From Miscanthus floridulus (taxonomy: Eukaryota > Streptophyta > Magnoliopsida > Poales > Poaceae), in the NCBI RefSeq assembly GCF_019320115.1, contig NC_089582.1:125761259-125825258 (forward strand): DNA of 64,000 nt, in the 5' to 3' direction. The notes beneath the pieces were generated by a model. It had not been told where the DNA came from. It did not search any database and worked only from the letters and a program-made list of their open reading frames with translations. Shown here in pieces: positions 10,664 through 22,806 of this stretch (positions are counted from its first letter, which is position 1; the number at the start of each line of letters is the position of its first letter). The translations under genes and the position numbers were made by a program.

Positions 10664-13410
10664 GCTGATAAAAAGTGGTGCTGCTTTTGGACCTGTGAGT
10701 GCTGGTATGTGTTTCTGATAACTGAATGTTTTGCTTGTGTTTGGAGTGCTAGCATGTGTTTGATGTTTTTATTTTTTTTGTTTGCTTAGTGCTGCATTCT
10801 GTTGAGTTCCAGAAGTGTGGCCTTCCCCATGCTCATATTATTGTATGGCTCGTTCGAAACACTTCGCATCCAACACCTGCATTTATTGACCAATTCATAA
10901 GTACTGAGATTCCTGATCCGCAAAGAGACCCCCTTGCATATGCATTAGTTGCAGAACATATGATGCATGGTCCATGTGGACCAAGCCACGAAACCTGCCC
11001 ATGTATGAAGAATGGTAAGTGTTCAAAGAAATTTCCAAAACCTTACCAGAATGAAACGAGTGTAGAAGACAATAGCTTCGCCGTGTACAGGAGGCCCAGT
11101 AACAGTAGATATATTGAAAAAGGAAACGCACGGCTAGACAACGGTTGGGTTGTGCCCTATAACATGGGGCTGCTCAAAAAATATCAGGCGCATATCAATG
11201 TAGAGTGGTGCAATAAAGGAATATTTATTAAGTACCTATTCAAATACGTCACCAAAGGTGCTGATCGTGGCAAGGTTATTATACAGAGATTGAGAAACGG
11301 AGAGCTAGATACTAATGATGGACAGACTAAACCAGTAGACGAGGTCAAAGAGTACTTAGACTGTAGATACATATGTGAGCAGGATGCGTGCTGGCGAATT
11401 TTTGGTTTTGACATCCATAGGCACTATCCGTCTGTGGAGAGGTTGCCTGTTCACCTTCTAGATGACAACTGTATAGTATATGATCCAGACACTGATATAA
11501 CAGACCTTGCTTCTGAAGAATTTCTTCGCAAGACAATGCTGACCGAATGGTTCGTGGCCAACCAACTTAGTCATGCTGGTAGGGACCTTACTTATTGTGA
11601 GTTCCCTTCCAAGTGGACGTGGGATTCATCCTCTAGATCTTGGGACCGTAGGCGGCGAGGCGCTGGTAAGATAGGCCGTATTTATTATGTGCACCCGTCT
11701 GTTGGTGAGAGATATTTCCTTAGAATGCTTTTGCTTGTGGTTAGAGGTGCTCAGAACTACGAAGACGTTAGAACGTACAATGGTGTCCTTTATGCTACGT
11801 TCAAGTTAGCATGCAGTGCCCGTGGCCTGCTTGGTGATGATAAAGAGTGGTATGATGCCTTTGATGAGGCAGCTGCCTGGGCAACGTCTTCACAGCTTAG
11901 GAAATTGTTTGTTACCATGATACTTTTTTGTGAGGTCAGTGATGAGTACTCTTTTTTTGAGAAGGTCTGGAAGCTTTTGGCTGACGATATACAGTACCGC
12001 TTTAGAGATCTTATAGGTAATGCTCAGTACCAGCTTTCTGATGCAGAGCTTAAAAACTGTTTGCTTGATGACCTCTTGAGTCTTTTTTCAAGGAACGGGG
12101 CAAGAATGAGGGACCACAATTTACCAGAAAGAACCACAAATTTAGAGCCTGCTTCTGGTAATAGACTTATACAGGAAGAACTTTCATATAATATAGAACA
12201 TCTAATGGGAGAGGCAAAGGATTTGGTTAGCAAGTTAAACGAAGAGCAGCTTAGCGCCTTTAAAGAAATCACAGAAACCGTTCTAAATAACATGCCAGGT
12301 TTTTTCTCTGTGTCTGGTTTTGGTGGTACCGGTAAGATTTTTCTTTTGGGGGGCTATAGTTGCTTGGCTACGAGCACACCAGAAAATTGTTCTGACTGTT
12401 GCCTCTTCTGGTGTGGCCGCTTTGCTCTTACCAGGTGGTCGTACTGCTCATTCGCGCTTTAAGGTACCATGTGACCTAGATGAGTGTTCCGTATGTGACA
12501 TTAAGCGTGGTTCCATGCTTGGCGAGTTGATCGATTCTACGTCGCTGGTCATTTGGGATGAGGCTTTGATGACGCACCGCCATGCGTTTGAGGCAGTAGA
12601 TAGAACCTTTAGAGATCTTTTATCACGTGAGACAGAGGGTGCTGAGAGTTTGGTTTTTGGTGGTAAGGTTGTTGTGCTGGGGGTGATCTAAGGCAGATAT
12701 TGCCTGTTGTTGAAGGCGGTAGTAGATCTCAGGTTGTCAATGCTGCGATCGTTAATTCTCCTTTGTGGAAACATGTTAAGGTCCTTTCTCTAACTATAAA
12801 CATGAGGCTACGCTGTCCAGATTTAAGCATAGATGCCCAAACAGAGATTGCTGAATTTAGTAGATGGGTGTTAGATATTGGGGAAGGCAGTGTAGACGCC
12901 ATTAGAAAGGACAGCGAGACAGATGCATCATGGGTTAAGATATCGCGTGAGCTTGTGCTTATGCCACAGGGAGACAAAATTGCCTCCATAGTTGCGGCTG
13001 TGTACCCAGAACTATCTACAAGATACTCTGAAAGACCATGTCTCCAAAATCGTGCTATTCTAACTCCAACCAATGAAATTGCAGACAGTATTAACTCACA
13101 TGTGGTGTCCCTGATACCTGGTGAAAGTAGAGAGTACATGAGTTCTGATAGAATTGCTAAGTCCCCTGGGACCCATGCTTCTTATGACCTGCTATATCCC
13201 ATTGAGTTCTTGAATTCTTTAAATGGCAACAATTTTCCACACCACCGTCTCATCCTTAAGAAGGGACTGCCAGTAATGATGCTTAGAAATCTTGACCAGG
13301 CCAGTGGGTTGTGTAATGGTACGAGGCTTATCATCACTAATCTTGGCGACATGCTGATAGAGGCACAGATAATAACCGGGACACATACTGGGGATGTTGT
13401 GCATATAAAA

Positions 13411-14193
13411 GGATGAAAACGGAAAGGAAATATCCCGAACCGAACCGCATCGTTTTCTACATTTGACCTGAGCGAATTCGTATTTTTGGACAAAATACGG
13501 AATACTAAATTCGAATTCGAAATTCGGAACACCAAATTCGAAATCGGATCGAATTCGGTTTAGGCTTTGTTCGACCGATTTCTACTTTTCTACTTTTAAT
13601 TCGGAATATCCCGAATTCGAAATTCGGTTTCGAAATTCGGTTTAAACCAAATTTGGCCCACTACAAGTCCAACCTTAGAAAAATTATATCTTTTTCATAC
13701 AATCTCGGATGAAGATGATTTTTATATGAAAATTGTAGCTAATAACGAGATCTACAACTTTCTAGTTCTTAGTTTTTTCATTTGATGTCTTGAAGATGTT
13801 CAAATAAATTAAACAAAGTCAGCGATATATTAATCGCGTACAAGCGCTTGTTGCCTTAAAAAATCATATCTTCCTTACGTCGTGTCAAATGGAGATACTT
13901 TTTAAGAAAGTTGTAGGACTTGTTAATTATTATGTACTTGTTAATTGTTATGTACTTGTTAATTGTTATGCACTTGGTCCTATGGGTCAATATTCCGTAT
14001 TGATTTTTCGTATGCCGACCGTGTTCGACATAATTCCGCTCTAATTAGTTCGTTTTCGAAATTTTTGATATTCCGTAAGTTCGTGTTCGTTTTCGTGTCC
14101 GGCTTTACCGCTTTCGTTTTCGTTTTCGTATTCAAAATGTAGAAGTAGAAAACGGTTGAGAGGTTTTTCGACCGTTTCCGACCGTTTTCATCC
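13411..14193. mobile_element. Ac-like non-autonomous hAT element in the PIF1 helicase
   Basis: A 783-bp insertion whose ends are exact 12-bp inverted repeats, GGATGAAAACGG on the left and CCGTTTTCATCC on the right. GGATGAAA is the core of the Ac family terminus. It splits the helicase frame between VVHIK (13398-13412) and RIRLTLKN (resuming near 14200). The interior is AT-rich with many GAATTCG/CGAAATTCGG repeats and no coding capacity. No clean 8-bp target duplication remains. Confidence 0.7.
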
Positions 14194-16369
14194 TTACCTA
14201 GAATCCGTCTGACACTCAAAAATACAAGACTGCCCTTTGTCCTAGAGCGGCGTCAGTTTCCGGTTAAGGTTTGTTATGCCATGACCATTAATAAGAGCCA
14301 GGGACAAACTCTGTCCCATGTTGGTATTTACCTAAAATATCCTGTTTTCAGCCATGGGCAGCTATATGTTGCCGTTTCCCGAGTTACTTCAAAGCATGGT
14401 CTCAAAATGGTGATAGAAGATGCAGATAACAATTGCACAGATGAAACACAAAATATTGTTTATCGTGACATCTTTTCGACGGTCTCCACGGCCGCCGCCC
14501 TTGTCTAATTCCGTTTTGAAATCCAGTACAGATTGGCTTTTGTGATGGTCGGCTCAATAGCTTTTGTATTTGTCTTGCCGCCTAGATATACCAGTTAGAT
14601 TTGTAATTTGATTCTTTGTTCGTAATAAGGACGTTTGCAAACGAGGTCAGATGCAGGTCAGCCAATGATACGCCGGTTAGATTTGTAATTTGGTTCTTCA
14701 TGGTGTTGCCTATACTGGGTTAGTCTTTGTAGAGAATTTTGGTTCTTTTGGATGTTCCAGCTCCCTGCTTTCTGGGGATGATCATGACCTGATTATGGTG
14801 TGTACTCTTGTTGATTGTGTACCGTGTTTCTTCTGACGTGGTCCTTATAGCATGTGCTTCTGGCTTTTCCCCCCCTTCGTGCTATGTGCAGCGTGGTCCA
14901 ATGGCTTTTGACTTGCTTCCTGATCTGCGGCCGCGTGCATGGCACTCGGTCATCTGTGTTCGTGTCTGCCGCAAGTGGGAGTACCGTGGTGGAACTGATG
15001 ATGGACCCATCTAGCACGTCGATCTTGTGCTTGTTGATGAGAAGGTTTGTTCCTCTACCTATTTTCTTGCTGCTTGCATACATACGTACGTGTTCCATTG
15101 CCACTCAGGTCATGTGGTTTCAGATACATACAGATACCTATACATGTGGTGCAATGTCTATCGCAGGGCAATAGCATGTTCGGTGAGATCCCAGCCCCTG
15201 AGGTGGAAGCCAAGAGTCCTCTCATAGAGGACTCTAGCATCTATGTCATCAGCTGGTTCAGAGTCTCCAATGCAAAATCAGGTTATTGGCCTGTTGACTC
15301 GCGCTATATGGTTGAGGTCACACTGCACACAGTGATTTCGGCTCCGAGAACTGATATGCCAGATTTCCCAAAGTACGCTTACAAGATAACGCCAATAGGC
15401 GATCTGTCCTCGCATGCTGGTGACACCAGGAATTTCGTTGGTAAGTTTCACACATGTCCGGTGTCTTTTGCTGCTATTTTTGTTGCTTCATGCTAATAAA
15501 ACTGTCCCTGCAGACACAATTGGGCTGCTGGTGGAGAAGTCTGAGGCCTACATGGTTCACCTGCCCAACAAACCCGCCCCTACACTCACCAGACACGTTA
15601 TTCTGAGGGACCTAAGGTTATGCTTGTTCCTTCTCCCTACTTTCCTTTACCGTTACTGGTGCGGACAGGTTGTTTCCAATTTTGTGGTTGGTTTTGTGGT
15701 CCATGCAGCTACTCTGAGATGAAGGTTACTCTATGGGGACAGAGGGCTGCTGCATTCAACACTGATGCTGTCAACGGTGGTGCTGAGGATAAGCCTATTG
15801 TTGTGCTGTTTGTTGGAGGACTGGTGAAATCTTATCAAGGTACACGCGATTCTATTTGTTTGTCCTCTTTTGTGACGTTTTGCTACCGCTGCCTAAAAAT
15901 GTTTGTCCTACCTGGCACTCATATAGGTACTTGTGAATACTGTAGACCGTGGCTAACTGGTTTGGCAACCTATTATAATGTGGTTTTATTTCCTGCAGTT
16001 ACCAGAACCAGAAAATTCAGGTCCGATCTGTCCCTGCGCCGGTGGAGCAGCAGGGCCAGGTGCAAGTGCCTGCACCTCTTGAAGAGAAGACTCTCCGACA
16101 GCTGAATGAGATGGATCCGTATGAGTTTGTAAGAGAAACACTTCGAGCCTTCACTCATGGTCGTTTGCTGTGAATATTTTTGCTTTCAAATCGTGCTTGA
16201 CCCCCTGCCATCCATTGCAGGACAATAGGTATCGCTGCACCGTCACTATCGGCCGGTTCGTTCCTAACATGTCTTGGTGGTTCCCATCCTGCAACAGATG
16301 CAGCAAGTCCTGCATTGTCGATGGTTCTGGCTACAGGTGTAATGGGTGTTCTACCACTTCGTTCAAGTT

Positions 16370-16562
16370 CAAGTACGTGCACATGTGCCTCCCAGTTCAT
16401 GCTTGTGTTTTTAGCGTTCCTTCTCCACGACTAACTGACTATTACGTTCCTGCTTCTAAAAAGGTACAAGCTTTGCTTCGTGGCTCTCGATGGCACGGAT
16501 GAGGCCGAGATGGTATGCTTTGGTGATATTGCACGTCGCATGATTGGGAAGCCAGTCCAGCA
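16370..16562 (+). repeat. Tandem duplication of RPA-like exon 7, copy 1
   Basis: This 193-bp segment covers the end of exon 6, the intron and the 5' part of exon 7. It is repeated at 20279-20471 with four differences by eye. Copy 1 ends CCAGCA, directly followed by the solo LTR. Confidence 0.9.
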
Positions 16563-17488
16563 AGTGTAACAACCTAAAAATCCACACACCAAAAATCCCA
16601 ACTACAAAATTTTTTCTTCAAAACCAAACCCCATGTGATGATGAGTGACATTTGTAGAAGCTAACCCTAAGTGTTGCATTAGTCGTAATCCAACTAAACA
16701 AACTCACAAGCATAGCATGTCACTTGTTGTATATGTGTGTGTTTAAAATCCCTAACACATACATTCTTGCATGTATTTTAATTCTAAACAAGTGAGTTGT
16801 CTTTTATTGATCTTTTGTTGTGCAAATAAAAGTGACCACTTATAATTAATTTATTATGCAATAAATTAATCACCTAAGTACCACCTAAGTATGTGGGCCC
16901 CACCAACCAGCCCTAAGCTCCACCCTTAATCAAGGTGCACACTTGTACATGAAACTAAATAAATCAAACCCTAACCAAATTGGCAACAAATAAAAGAGAA
17001 AGGAAAACAAAATAGAAAAAGAATAAGAAAAAGAGAAAGGAAAGAAGAGGGAGCAGCAGCAGCCCAGGCCTGCTCGGCCTTGCGAGCCAGCCCGGCTGAG
17101 CCCGCCTGCCCTCCCACTTGCGCACGCGGCCCACGAAGCCGGCCCAGCAACACCCTACCGTCCGCGCGCGCACAAGCCGCTGACGAGCCAGACCCGCCCG
17201 TCAGCCGTCACGCACTGCACACCGCCGCATCAGGGCAAGCTGACAAACGGGCCCCCTCTGCCAGCCGCCCAGCTACAGCGTCGTCGTCTTCCCCACGCTC
17301 CCTCCACCACGCGACCGGGAGCCGACCACGGAGCAGGCGCGGGCCTAGGGTCACGCACATCGCATGACCCTGTCCCCCACCTTAGCGCCACGCCCCCGCA
17401 ACCGCCCCCGCACGCGAGAGCCGTCCGATGCGCTCGACGCATCACTAGCCGTTCTGCCATCCGCCATGGATGAGCATGGAGCTCGGCC

Positions 17489-17496
17489 TATAAAAG
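17489..17496 (+). promoter_or_regulatory. TATA box of the solo LTR
   Basis: TATAAAAG preceded by GCTCGGCC and followed about 30 bp later by GAGCCCTAGCC. It is in the expected place for the U3/R boundary of a + strand LTR that starts at 16565. Confidence 0.6.
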
Positions 17497-18799
17497 GAGG
17501 ACCCTGAGCCCTAGCCCCCCATTCACCTCGCCGCCGCCGTGCGGTTCGCACCAGCACACTAAGCTGAGGGACGAGAGGAGAAGGAGAGGCGCGGAGAAGG
17601 ACGCCGCCGCCGGAGTAGAGGAAGGTGCCACCGTCTTCTTCCGCGAGCCGGCGCAGCACCACGCACCGCTACACGGCCGCACCGTCAACACCACACCGCC
17701 ACTCCGCACCGCCAAGCACACCGCGGTGAGCACCTTGGCTGAGACCTCTCCAAGCCCATCGGGAACGCCATCGCAAGGCACGCGCTCGCCGCACTCACAA
17801 CACCCCGCGGCGAGGCCACCACGGTGCGGTTACGCGCCATCGTGGCCAACACCGACCTCGCTCCGAGCTTCGCCAAGCCCACGAACACGTGATGCACCCA
17901 TTTAGTGATGAGGAGAGCATGGGAGAGACCCTGACCACGGGGCACGCCAGAGCTACTCTACAGCGGAACGCCGCCGCCATGGCGCGGCCACCGCATGCGC
18001 ATCCGGCCGCCTCGCTGGACTAGGAGTGGCCGTAGAGCACCGCCGTGACACCTAGATGATAGCCGTGTAGACCAAGAAGCCGTTAGCCGGCCGCAACGCC
18101 TTGGCCACGTGCACCGGACCTCGGGCGGAGCTCCATCGTGCACCACCACCGCGTGCGGACTCCACCGTGCCTTATGGTCGTCGTCGACATTACACTATGC
18201 CTCCCCGCTAACTGTCTAAAGGAAGATGGGGCACCAGGACCCCTGGAATTGCCCCTAGATGCCTCGCCGACGAGCACCACCACGCCAAGCCGCCGTTCAC
18301 CGTGGCCAGAGCCCTAGGAAGCCCTAGCCGTCGCCCTGACCCCACCGTCGCAGTCGCCATGGCATGGGGAAGCTATTGCCTACCCTAATCGGACGCTAGC
18401 GCTGTCGCGGGGGCTCGCCGGTGACCTCACCGCCGGCGAGAGCCCCGTCAGGGAAGAGAAGGGGATTTTCCCCTCGCCGGCCACACGTCCGTGCACTTGG
18501 TGCACGTGAACCGAACCCTAGGAAGGAGTAAGTGGACCAAGTCCTTCATAGACCGGCTCTGCGGTCTATGGACCAACGCAGGCGGGTTCACCATGAACCG
18601 CGCCTCACCTGCGCCCGTGGACCATGGCCCGTTAGTGGCCCAGTAAGACGACGTGGCCGCACCAGCGCGCGCCACGTGGCGAGCCAAAGCCCAGCCCGTA
18701 TCTAGACCCAACCGGCCCAGTTTGGACCCGGCCTGAGCTGACCGTTGACCGGGCCCACAAGTCAGTGACATAGAGCCACTGGACCCACTTGTTAGTGGG

Positions 18800-18893
18800 T
18801 GACGTCATGCTGACGTCACGATGACGTCAGCAGCTCTGGACCCACCTGTCAGTACTAGAGCCACGTGGACCAACAGGAGCATGACACGTGTCA
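18800..18893 (+). promoter_or_regulatory. Cluster of bZIP-type palindromes in the solo LTR
   Basis: Three perfect TGACGTCA octamers start at 18800, 18811 and 18822, exactly 11 bp apart. They are followed by CCACGTGG at 18861-18868 and the 12-bp palindrome TGACACGTGTCA at 18882-18893. TGACGTCA and CACGTG cores are classic plant bZIP (TGA, HY5, ABF) binding sites. The cluster lies downstream of the LTR TATA box, so any role would be as a downstream or outward-acting element. Confidence 0.55.
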
Positions 18894-20278
18894 GCACGAT
18901 ATTAATTTAGCCTTTTCCCATTTTCAGAAATGATTGAAACTTCGGAAATTCATAACTAACTCATATGAACTCAGAAAAATACAAGACCAGGACCAAAATT
19001 CATCTAAAATCGAGCTCTACGCAATGAACCCATGTTTGAGTGCATTTGGCTCTTTTAAATTTTCATTGCTTTTTGTGCTATTCTATAGACGTCGCTAACG
19101 CGACTATAATGCGATCGTTTGCAGACTCGGAGGAGAACCAGACGGACGAGGACCGAGAGTACCGTGAAGCCTTACGTACCGGAGTACTTGGTCATCTCTA
19201 AGGACTTACTAGTACTCAGACTCACCGAGAAGCCTTACGTACCACTCGCCTTATATGGTGCGGGACGGCCGGACTACTTGGTAGGATATTGCCACTACTG
19301 CTAAGTTGATAGCGGACAGTGCAAGGAGGTACGGGGCGTGGAGGATTTTCCCCACATCCTTCCGAGACTTCATGGAGACCGTGTGGACCCGGCTCATGAC
19401 TCACAGTTTCAGCCACCCCAGACTAGTCTTGGGGTGTACTAGGGCTGAATGGTAAAGTGACATTATCCTAGGCTAGCAAGCGGCCGGAATCAGCCTAGTT
19501 GACGACGGTCAGCGAAGAAGGCAGATCTTGTGGTTATGTAAAACCTCTGCAGAGTGTATGGTTGATCGATCGATACATATGCCGACTAGTCGGCTATGGA
19601 CCTTTCCTGAGTTTCACTTAAACTAGATAGCGAGATGAGTCTTTCTCTTCTTCCCCCGTGAGAGAGTGTCGGTCGTAGCCAGGGGCTACGGGCCATGAGA
19701 CAGTGCCGAGAGGGAGTTGGCCTGTCGACTGAGCGATGGTATGGCAATGATATGGAGATGGTGGTATATCGATCCCAGGATCGAAACCTGGCTCTGGACG
19801 GAAATGGGGTGGAATGTGTGTGGGAATGGTATTAAAACTTGATTATACTATTATATACTTGATATGCTAATACATAGGAAACCCCAGCCTTATAGGTTCC
19901 TTTTGATTATATTCAATTTGCATCTAATTTTCACAAAGCATGGCTCATAGGGTGGGAGTGGCCAGTACAAATCGTACTGATAAACTTTGGCACACAGATT
20001 CTGCTGAGGAGTATAGCTCTGAGGAGTTTGACGGTTGAGGGGTTCGTTCCTACGCTCGAGTTTTGACGATCTTATCTCCAAGCTGTTCTGGATGAATGCT
20101 ACTTTTGATTCCGCCGATGCGGCGATGTAATAATTTATGTAATTCCGCACTTTATGTACTCTGATATTATTGTTATATGGATGTGGTATTCGACTGAAAT
20201 TTGGGTAATATGATCTACAACGGTCATAATACACTTCGACTCTGTGGATTTCCCTTCGTAGAAATCAGGTCGTTTCAG

Positions 20279-20471
20279 CAAGTACGTGCACATGTGCCTC
20301 CCAGTTCATGCTTGTGTTTTTAGTGTTCCTTCTCCACGACTAACTGACTATTATGTTCCTGCTTCTAAAAAGGTACAAGCTTTTCTTCGTGGCTCTCGAT
20401 GGCACGGATGAGGCCGAGATGATATGCTTTGGTGATATTGCACGTCGCATGATTGGGAAGCCAGTCCAGCA
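20279..20471 (+). repeat. Tandem duplication of RPA-like exon 7, copy 2
   Basis: Second copy of the 193-bp unit at 16370-16562. It continues without interruption into the rest of exon 7 (HVLRTATSPNTYPSDISKL), so this is the copy joined to the downstream gene. Confidence 0.9.
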
Positions 20472-21405
20472 TGTTCTCAGAACGGCTACGAGTCCTAATA
20501 CATATCCATCAGATATCAGCAAACTGGTTTCACTGAGGTTCACCTTTCAAGTCTCTCTGACTCAGCAGAGCTATTATAGGCAGCAGAAAACCTATCCGGT
20601 TGTTTCTGTGGTGACATCTTATGGTCAGCAAAATGCTATTGCCGATGCTCCTGGGAATGGAGATGGTGGTCAGCCCAGTGGGTGGTGCATCTGACCATAG
20701 TTTGTCTGTTGCCGTTGATGAGGAGATAGGACAAGTTTCGCCTACTTCTCCGACAGTTGATAGTGCCCATTCCCCGCTGCCTGGAAATGTAAGTTGCTTC
20801 GACGCTTCTGTGATAGATGATGGTGTCCAATTTTACTGATGCATCTAAATCTCTACCCTGCTGTAGACTCCGCCTCCAAATGTTCACAGCGAGGACACAC
20901 CACCAGTGGAGAAATATAAATGGTAACATACCTGTTCTCTTCCCTTTTGAAAAACTGTTGCCGTGTTTTGTCACCACAGTGGATGGTTGGTCTTTCTCTG
21001 CAGTGACGGATCGGAAAAGAACAAGCGCTCAAGTGCTCAAAAGAGGCTCATCGTAGACGCTGGTGATGATGAACAGGTATGGTTAGGATTCACATTGCGG
21101 GCTGTAAACCTTCCTCTGTGTGTACTGGCGCTAGCTATCTCAGCTCGCTTGACCTTGCTTTTCTACCTGTCGCAGGGAGAAGGTGCAGCTCCTGAATCGC
21201 TTGGTGGCACTTCTCCTGACGCCACACACAAAAGGTATATCCTAGCCTCACTGATCCATGTAGTCCGTTACAGGAGCTATCGTTGTCCTCTATGCTCGTT
21301 TGAGTATATTGTTTCGGTTACTACAGCATTGCGCCTGCCGGAACTCCTGCTGCTGAAGAGAAACGTCCTCGTAGAGCCTGTTCTCTGTCTCAGGAAAGTG
21401 GCTAG

Positions 21406-22414
21406 ACAAGGTGCGTTCTGCAGCTTTTGCTTCCAGTATGAGACATGTCCGTAGTGATCATGTTTGTGTATAGAAATGAAAACACAGCTTTAGTTCTACC
21501 TTGTCCCGCTTCTGACAGTCTGCACTTGCACGATAGACGATTGCCTCATCCTTGCTGCTGTGCAGGCACCTCGTGCGGCAACAAATCTTTTGGCTGGATG
21601 GAGTCGCTGCCCTTTGCCATCCAAAGAAGACTTCCGCCTGCTTTTGCTGGTGTCCTGTGCTGCAAGACGGAAAGCAACACCTGATGATGTATTTTCGAGC
21701 CATGTGTTGGCGTATAGGCGCGAAGAACTTTTTTGCTTAGAACATCCTGTGATTCAGTTCGTCTGTGTTATATGTGTGCCTTGGCGCATCGATGTTGCCC
21801 AGCAACGACGGCAACTCTGCAGGCACACCTCGCCTAGTGCTGGGAGAACTATGAACCTTGCTGTTCTGATGGTCCTGCAAGATAGGCTTGCACCTAGCAT
21901 TATGTAACGTGGGAGACCTATAAACCCTTCTATCAGTAGTTGGCTCTGCGGAAACCTCGGTGTAGTGGAACACACCTTTTATAGCTTCTCTGTTCTTGCA
22001 GATTTGCTTATCTCTTATAGCTTCTTTGTTTATGCATGTTTGCTCGTATGTCGATGTACAAACCTGCGAAACCACATGCTGTTCCGTGAGGGCTAAGTTG
22101 CCACCAACGTGTTTACGGGAAAAGGCCCTGTGATCGCCCTAGCCCAGCGTTTGTTCCTCGAGGATCAATGCACTGATAGGTGTGTTCACGGACAAACAGA
22201 TTATGCAGCTTAGACTTGGCTGGTTTTCTTCTAGGCACACGGTGGACCCCCCAATTCACGGGTCCACTCAGCCGCGGGGACCAATCCCTCCTCGACAACG
22301 TAGATACGGCGCAGCCTATGACTCTTCCCGACCTACAGTATCCACCCATCAACAACGCAAGCCTCGTCCTCTTCCTACCTGCTCCCCTGCCTTCCTACCT
22401 TTCGTCCTTCGTCC
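21406..22414. other. Helitron 3' region and leader of the next gene fragment
   Basis: No intact gene. The Helitron 3' end should lie in this stretch, but I could not find a convincing hairpin followed by CTRR. About 22230-22414 is rich in C and looks like the 5' UTR/promoter side of the unit whose ATG is at 22415. Confidence 0.35.
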
Positions 22415-22558
22415 ATGGAGTCCGCCGAGATCATCTCGGATCTAGACTTCATGGAGGACGACGATCGCCTTCCGAAGGTACCAGATCCTACACGCCTTTG
22501 GTCGACCGCTCTGTCCCAGCTCATCTCTTGTTTAACTGTACTGCCACCCCTTACTATG

Positions 22559-22806
22559 TGTTAAAGCGTGAATGTAAATGAATAAGTTTTGGGAGAACTG
22601 TTGTTTTCATAATCTCGGAAATATATTTATACAAGTGGAGGGGCGTCAAGAAGGGACACGACTGTTCTCAAAAGACATGCCCTTTGGAACAAAATTAATT
22701 ATCTAATCGTATCCACTAATCATGTGCTTGATGGATGAGATAACTCGTGAAGAGACGTATGTTCGTCTGTAGATGTCCGTTCGCGTATAGGTGTCGTTTT
22801 ACAACA
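22559..22806 (-). repeat. Copia 3' LTR
   Basis: Begins TGTTAAAGCG and ends TTTTACAACA on the + strand. It contains TATATTTATACAAG, a likely TATA region. It is the 3' LTR of the minus-strand element. Confidence 0.9.

Larger units (their letters stand above)
9180..14508 (+). pseudogene. Helitron Rep/helicase (RepHel), decayed
   Basis: Rolling-circle replication initiator fused to a PIF1-type helicase, the diagnostic protein of plant Helitrons. In order: a Cys/His segment YECTYCHAMLWLHEC near 9210; the Helitron_like_N region with FFTMFTCNPKWPEI near 10384; the HUH motif in GLPHAHIIVW near 10822; the two-tyrosine motif KYLFKYVTKG near 11230; then PIF1 motifs with Walker A GFGGTGKI near 12319, Walker B VIWDEA near 12548, and GQLYVAVSRV near 14358. 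The gene ends at a stop at 14506-14508. Lesions: frameshifts near 9300, 10060, 12345 and 12680, a TAG at 9960-9962, a MITE at 10528-10663 and an hAT element at 13411-14193. Walker A has Ile in place of Thr. The HUH and Tyr motifs survive, but the protein cannot be made whole. Confidence 0.9.
16565..20277 (+). mobile_element. Solo LTR, 3.7 kb, in the RPA-like gene
   Basis: Begins TGTAACAACC and ends GTCGTTTCA (TG...CA), flanked by the 5-bp direct repeat GCAAG at 16560-16564 and 20278-20282. The length is 3,713 bp. I see no gag, pol, primer-binding site or second LTR, so it looks like a solo LTR of a long-LTR (probably gypsy-type) element. A TATA box at 17489 and GC-rich sequence after it fit an LTR promoter and transcript start. 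GAAGCCTTACGTACC is repeated near 19167 and 19229. Confidence 0.8.
14901..21405 (+). pseudogene. Helitron-encoded RPA70-like single-strand DNA-binding protein
   Basis: Plant Helitrons often carry a replication protein A large-subunit homologue. Exons: 14901-15044, 15167-15440, 15514-15616, 15709-15839, 15999-16128, 16221-16372, 16464 onward (duplicated at 20373-20788), 20877-20922, 21004-21076, 21176-21234 and 21327-21405. The start is MAFDLLPDLRPRAWHSV. Exon 6 carries the RPA70 C-domain zinc ribbon (CNRC...YRCNGC) and exon 7 the following OB-fold segment (FVALDGTDEAE). Lesions: a TAG at 15011-15013 in exon 1, a 193-bp duplication of exon 7 split by a 3.7-kb solo LTR, and a frame change near 20650-20690 in the second copy. 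Other splice sites look functional. The acidic/basic tail ends at 21403-21405. Confidence 0.85.

Noticed and set aside
16565..20277. Full retrotransposon between 16.5 and 20.3 kb
   Set aside because: No internal LTR pair, gag or pol remnants; TG...CA ends with one 5-bp duplication fit a solo LTR.
21406..22230. Helitron 3' terminus (hairpin plus CTRR)
   Set aside because: Several CTAG strings occur (for example near 21834 and 22139), but none has a convincing 16-20 bp hairpin about 10 bp upstream and a following T.
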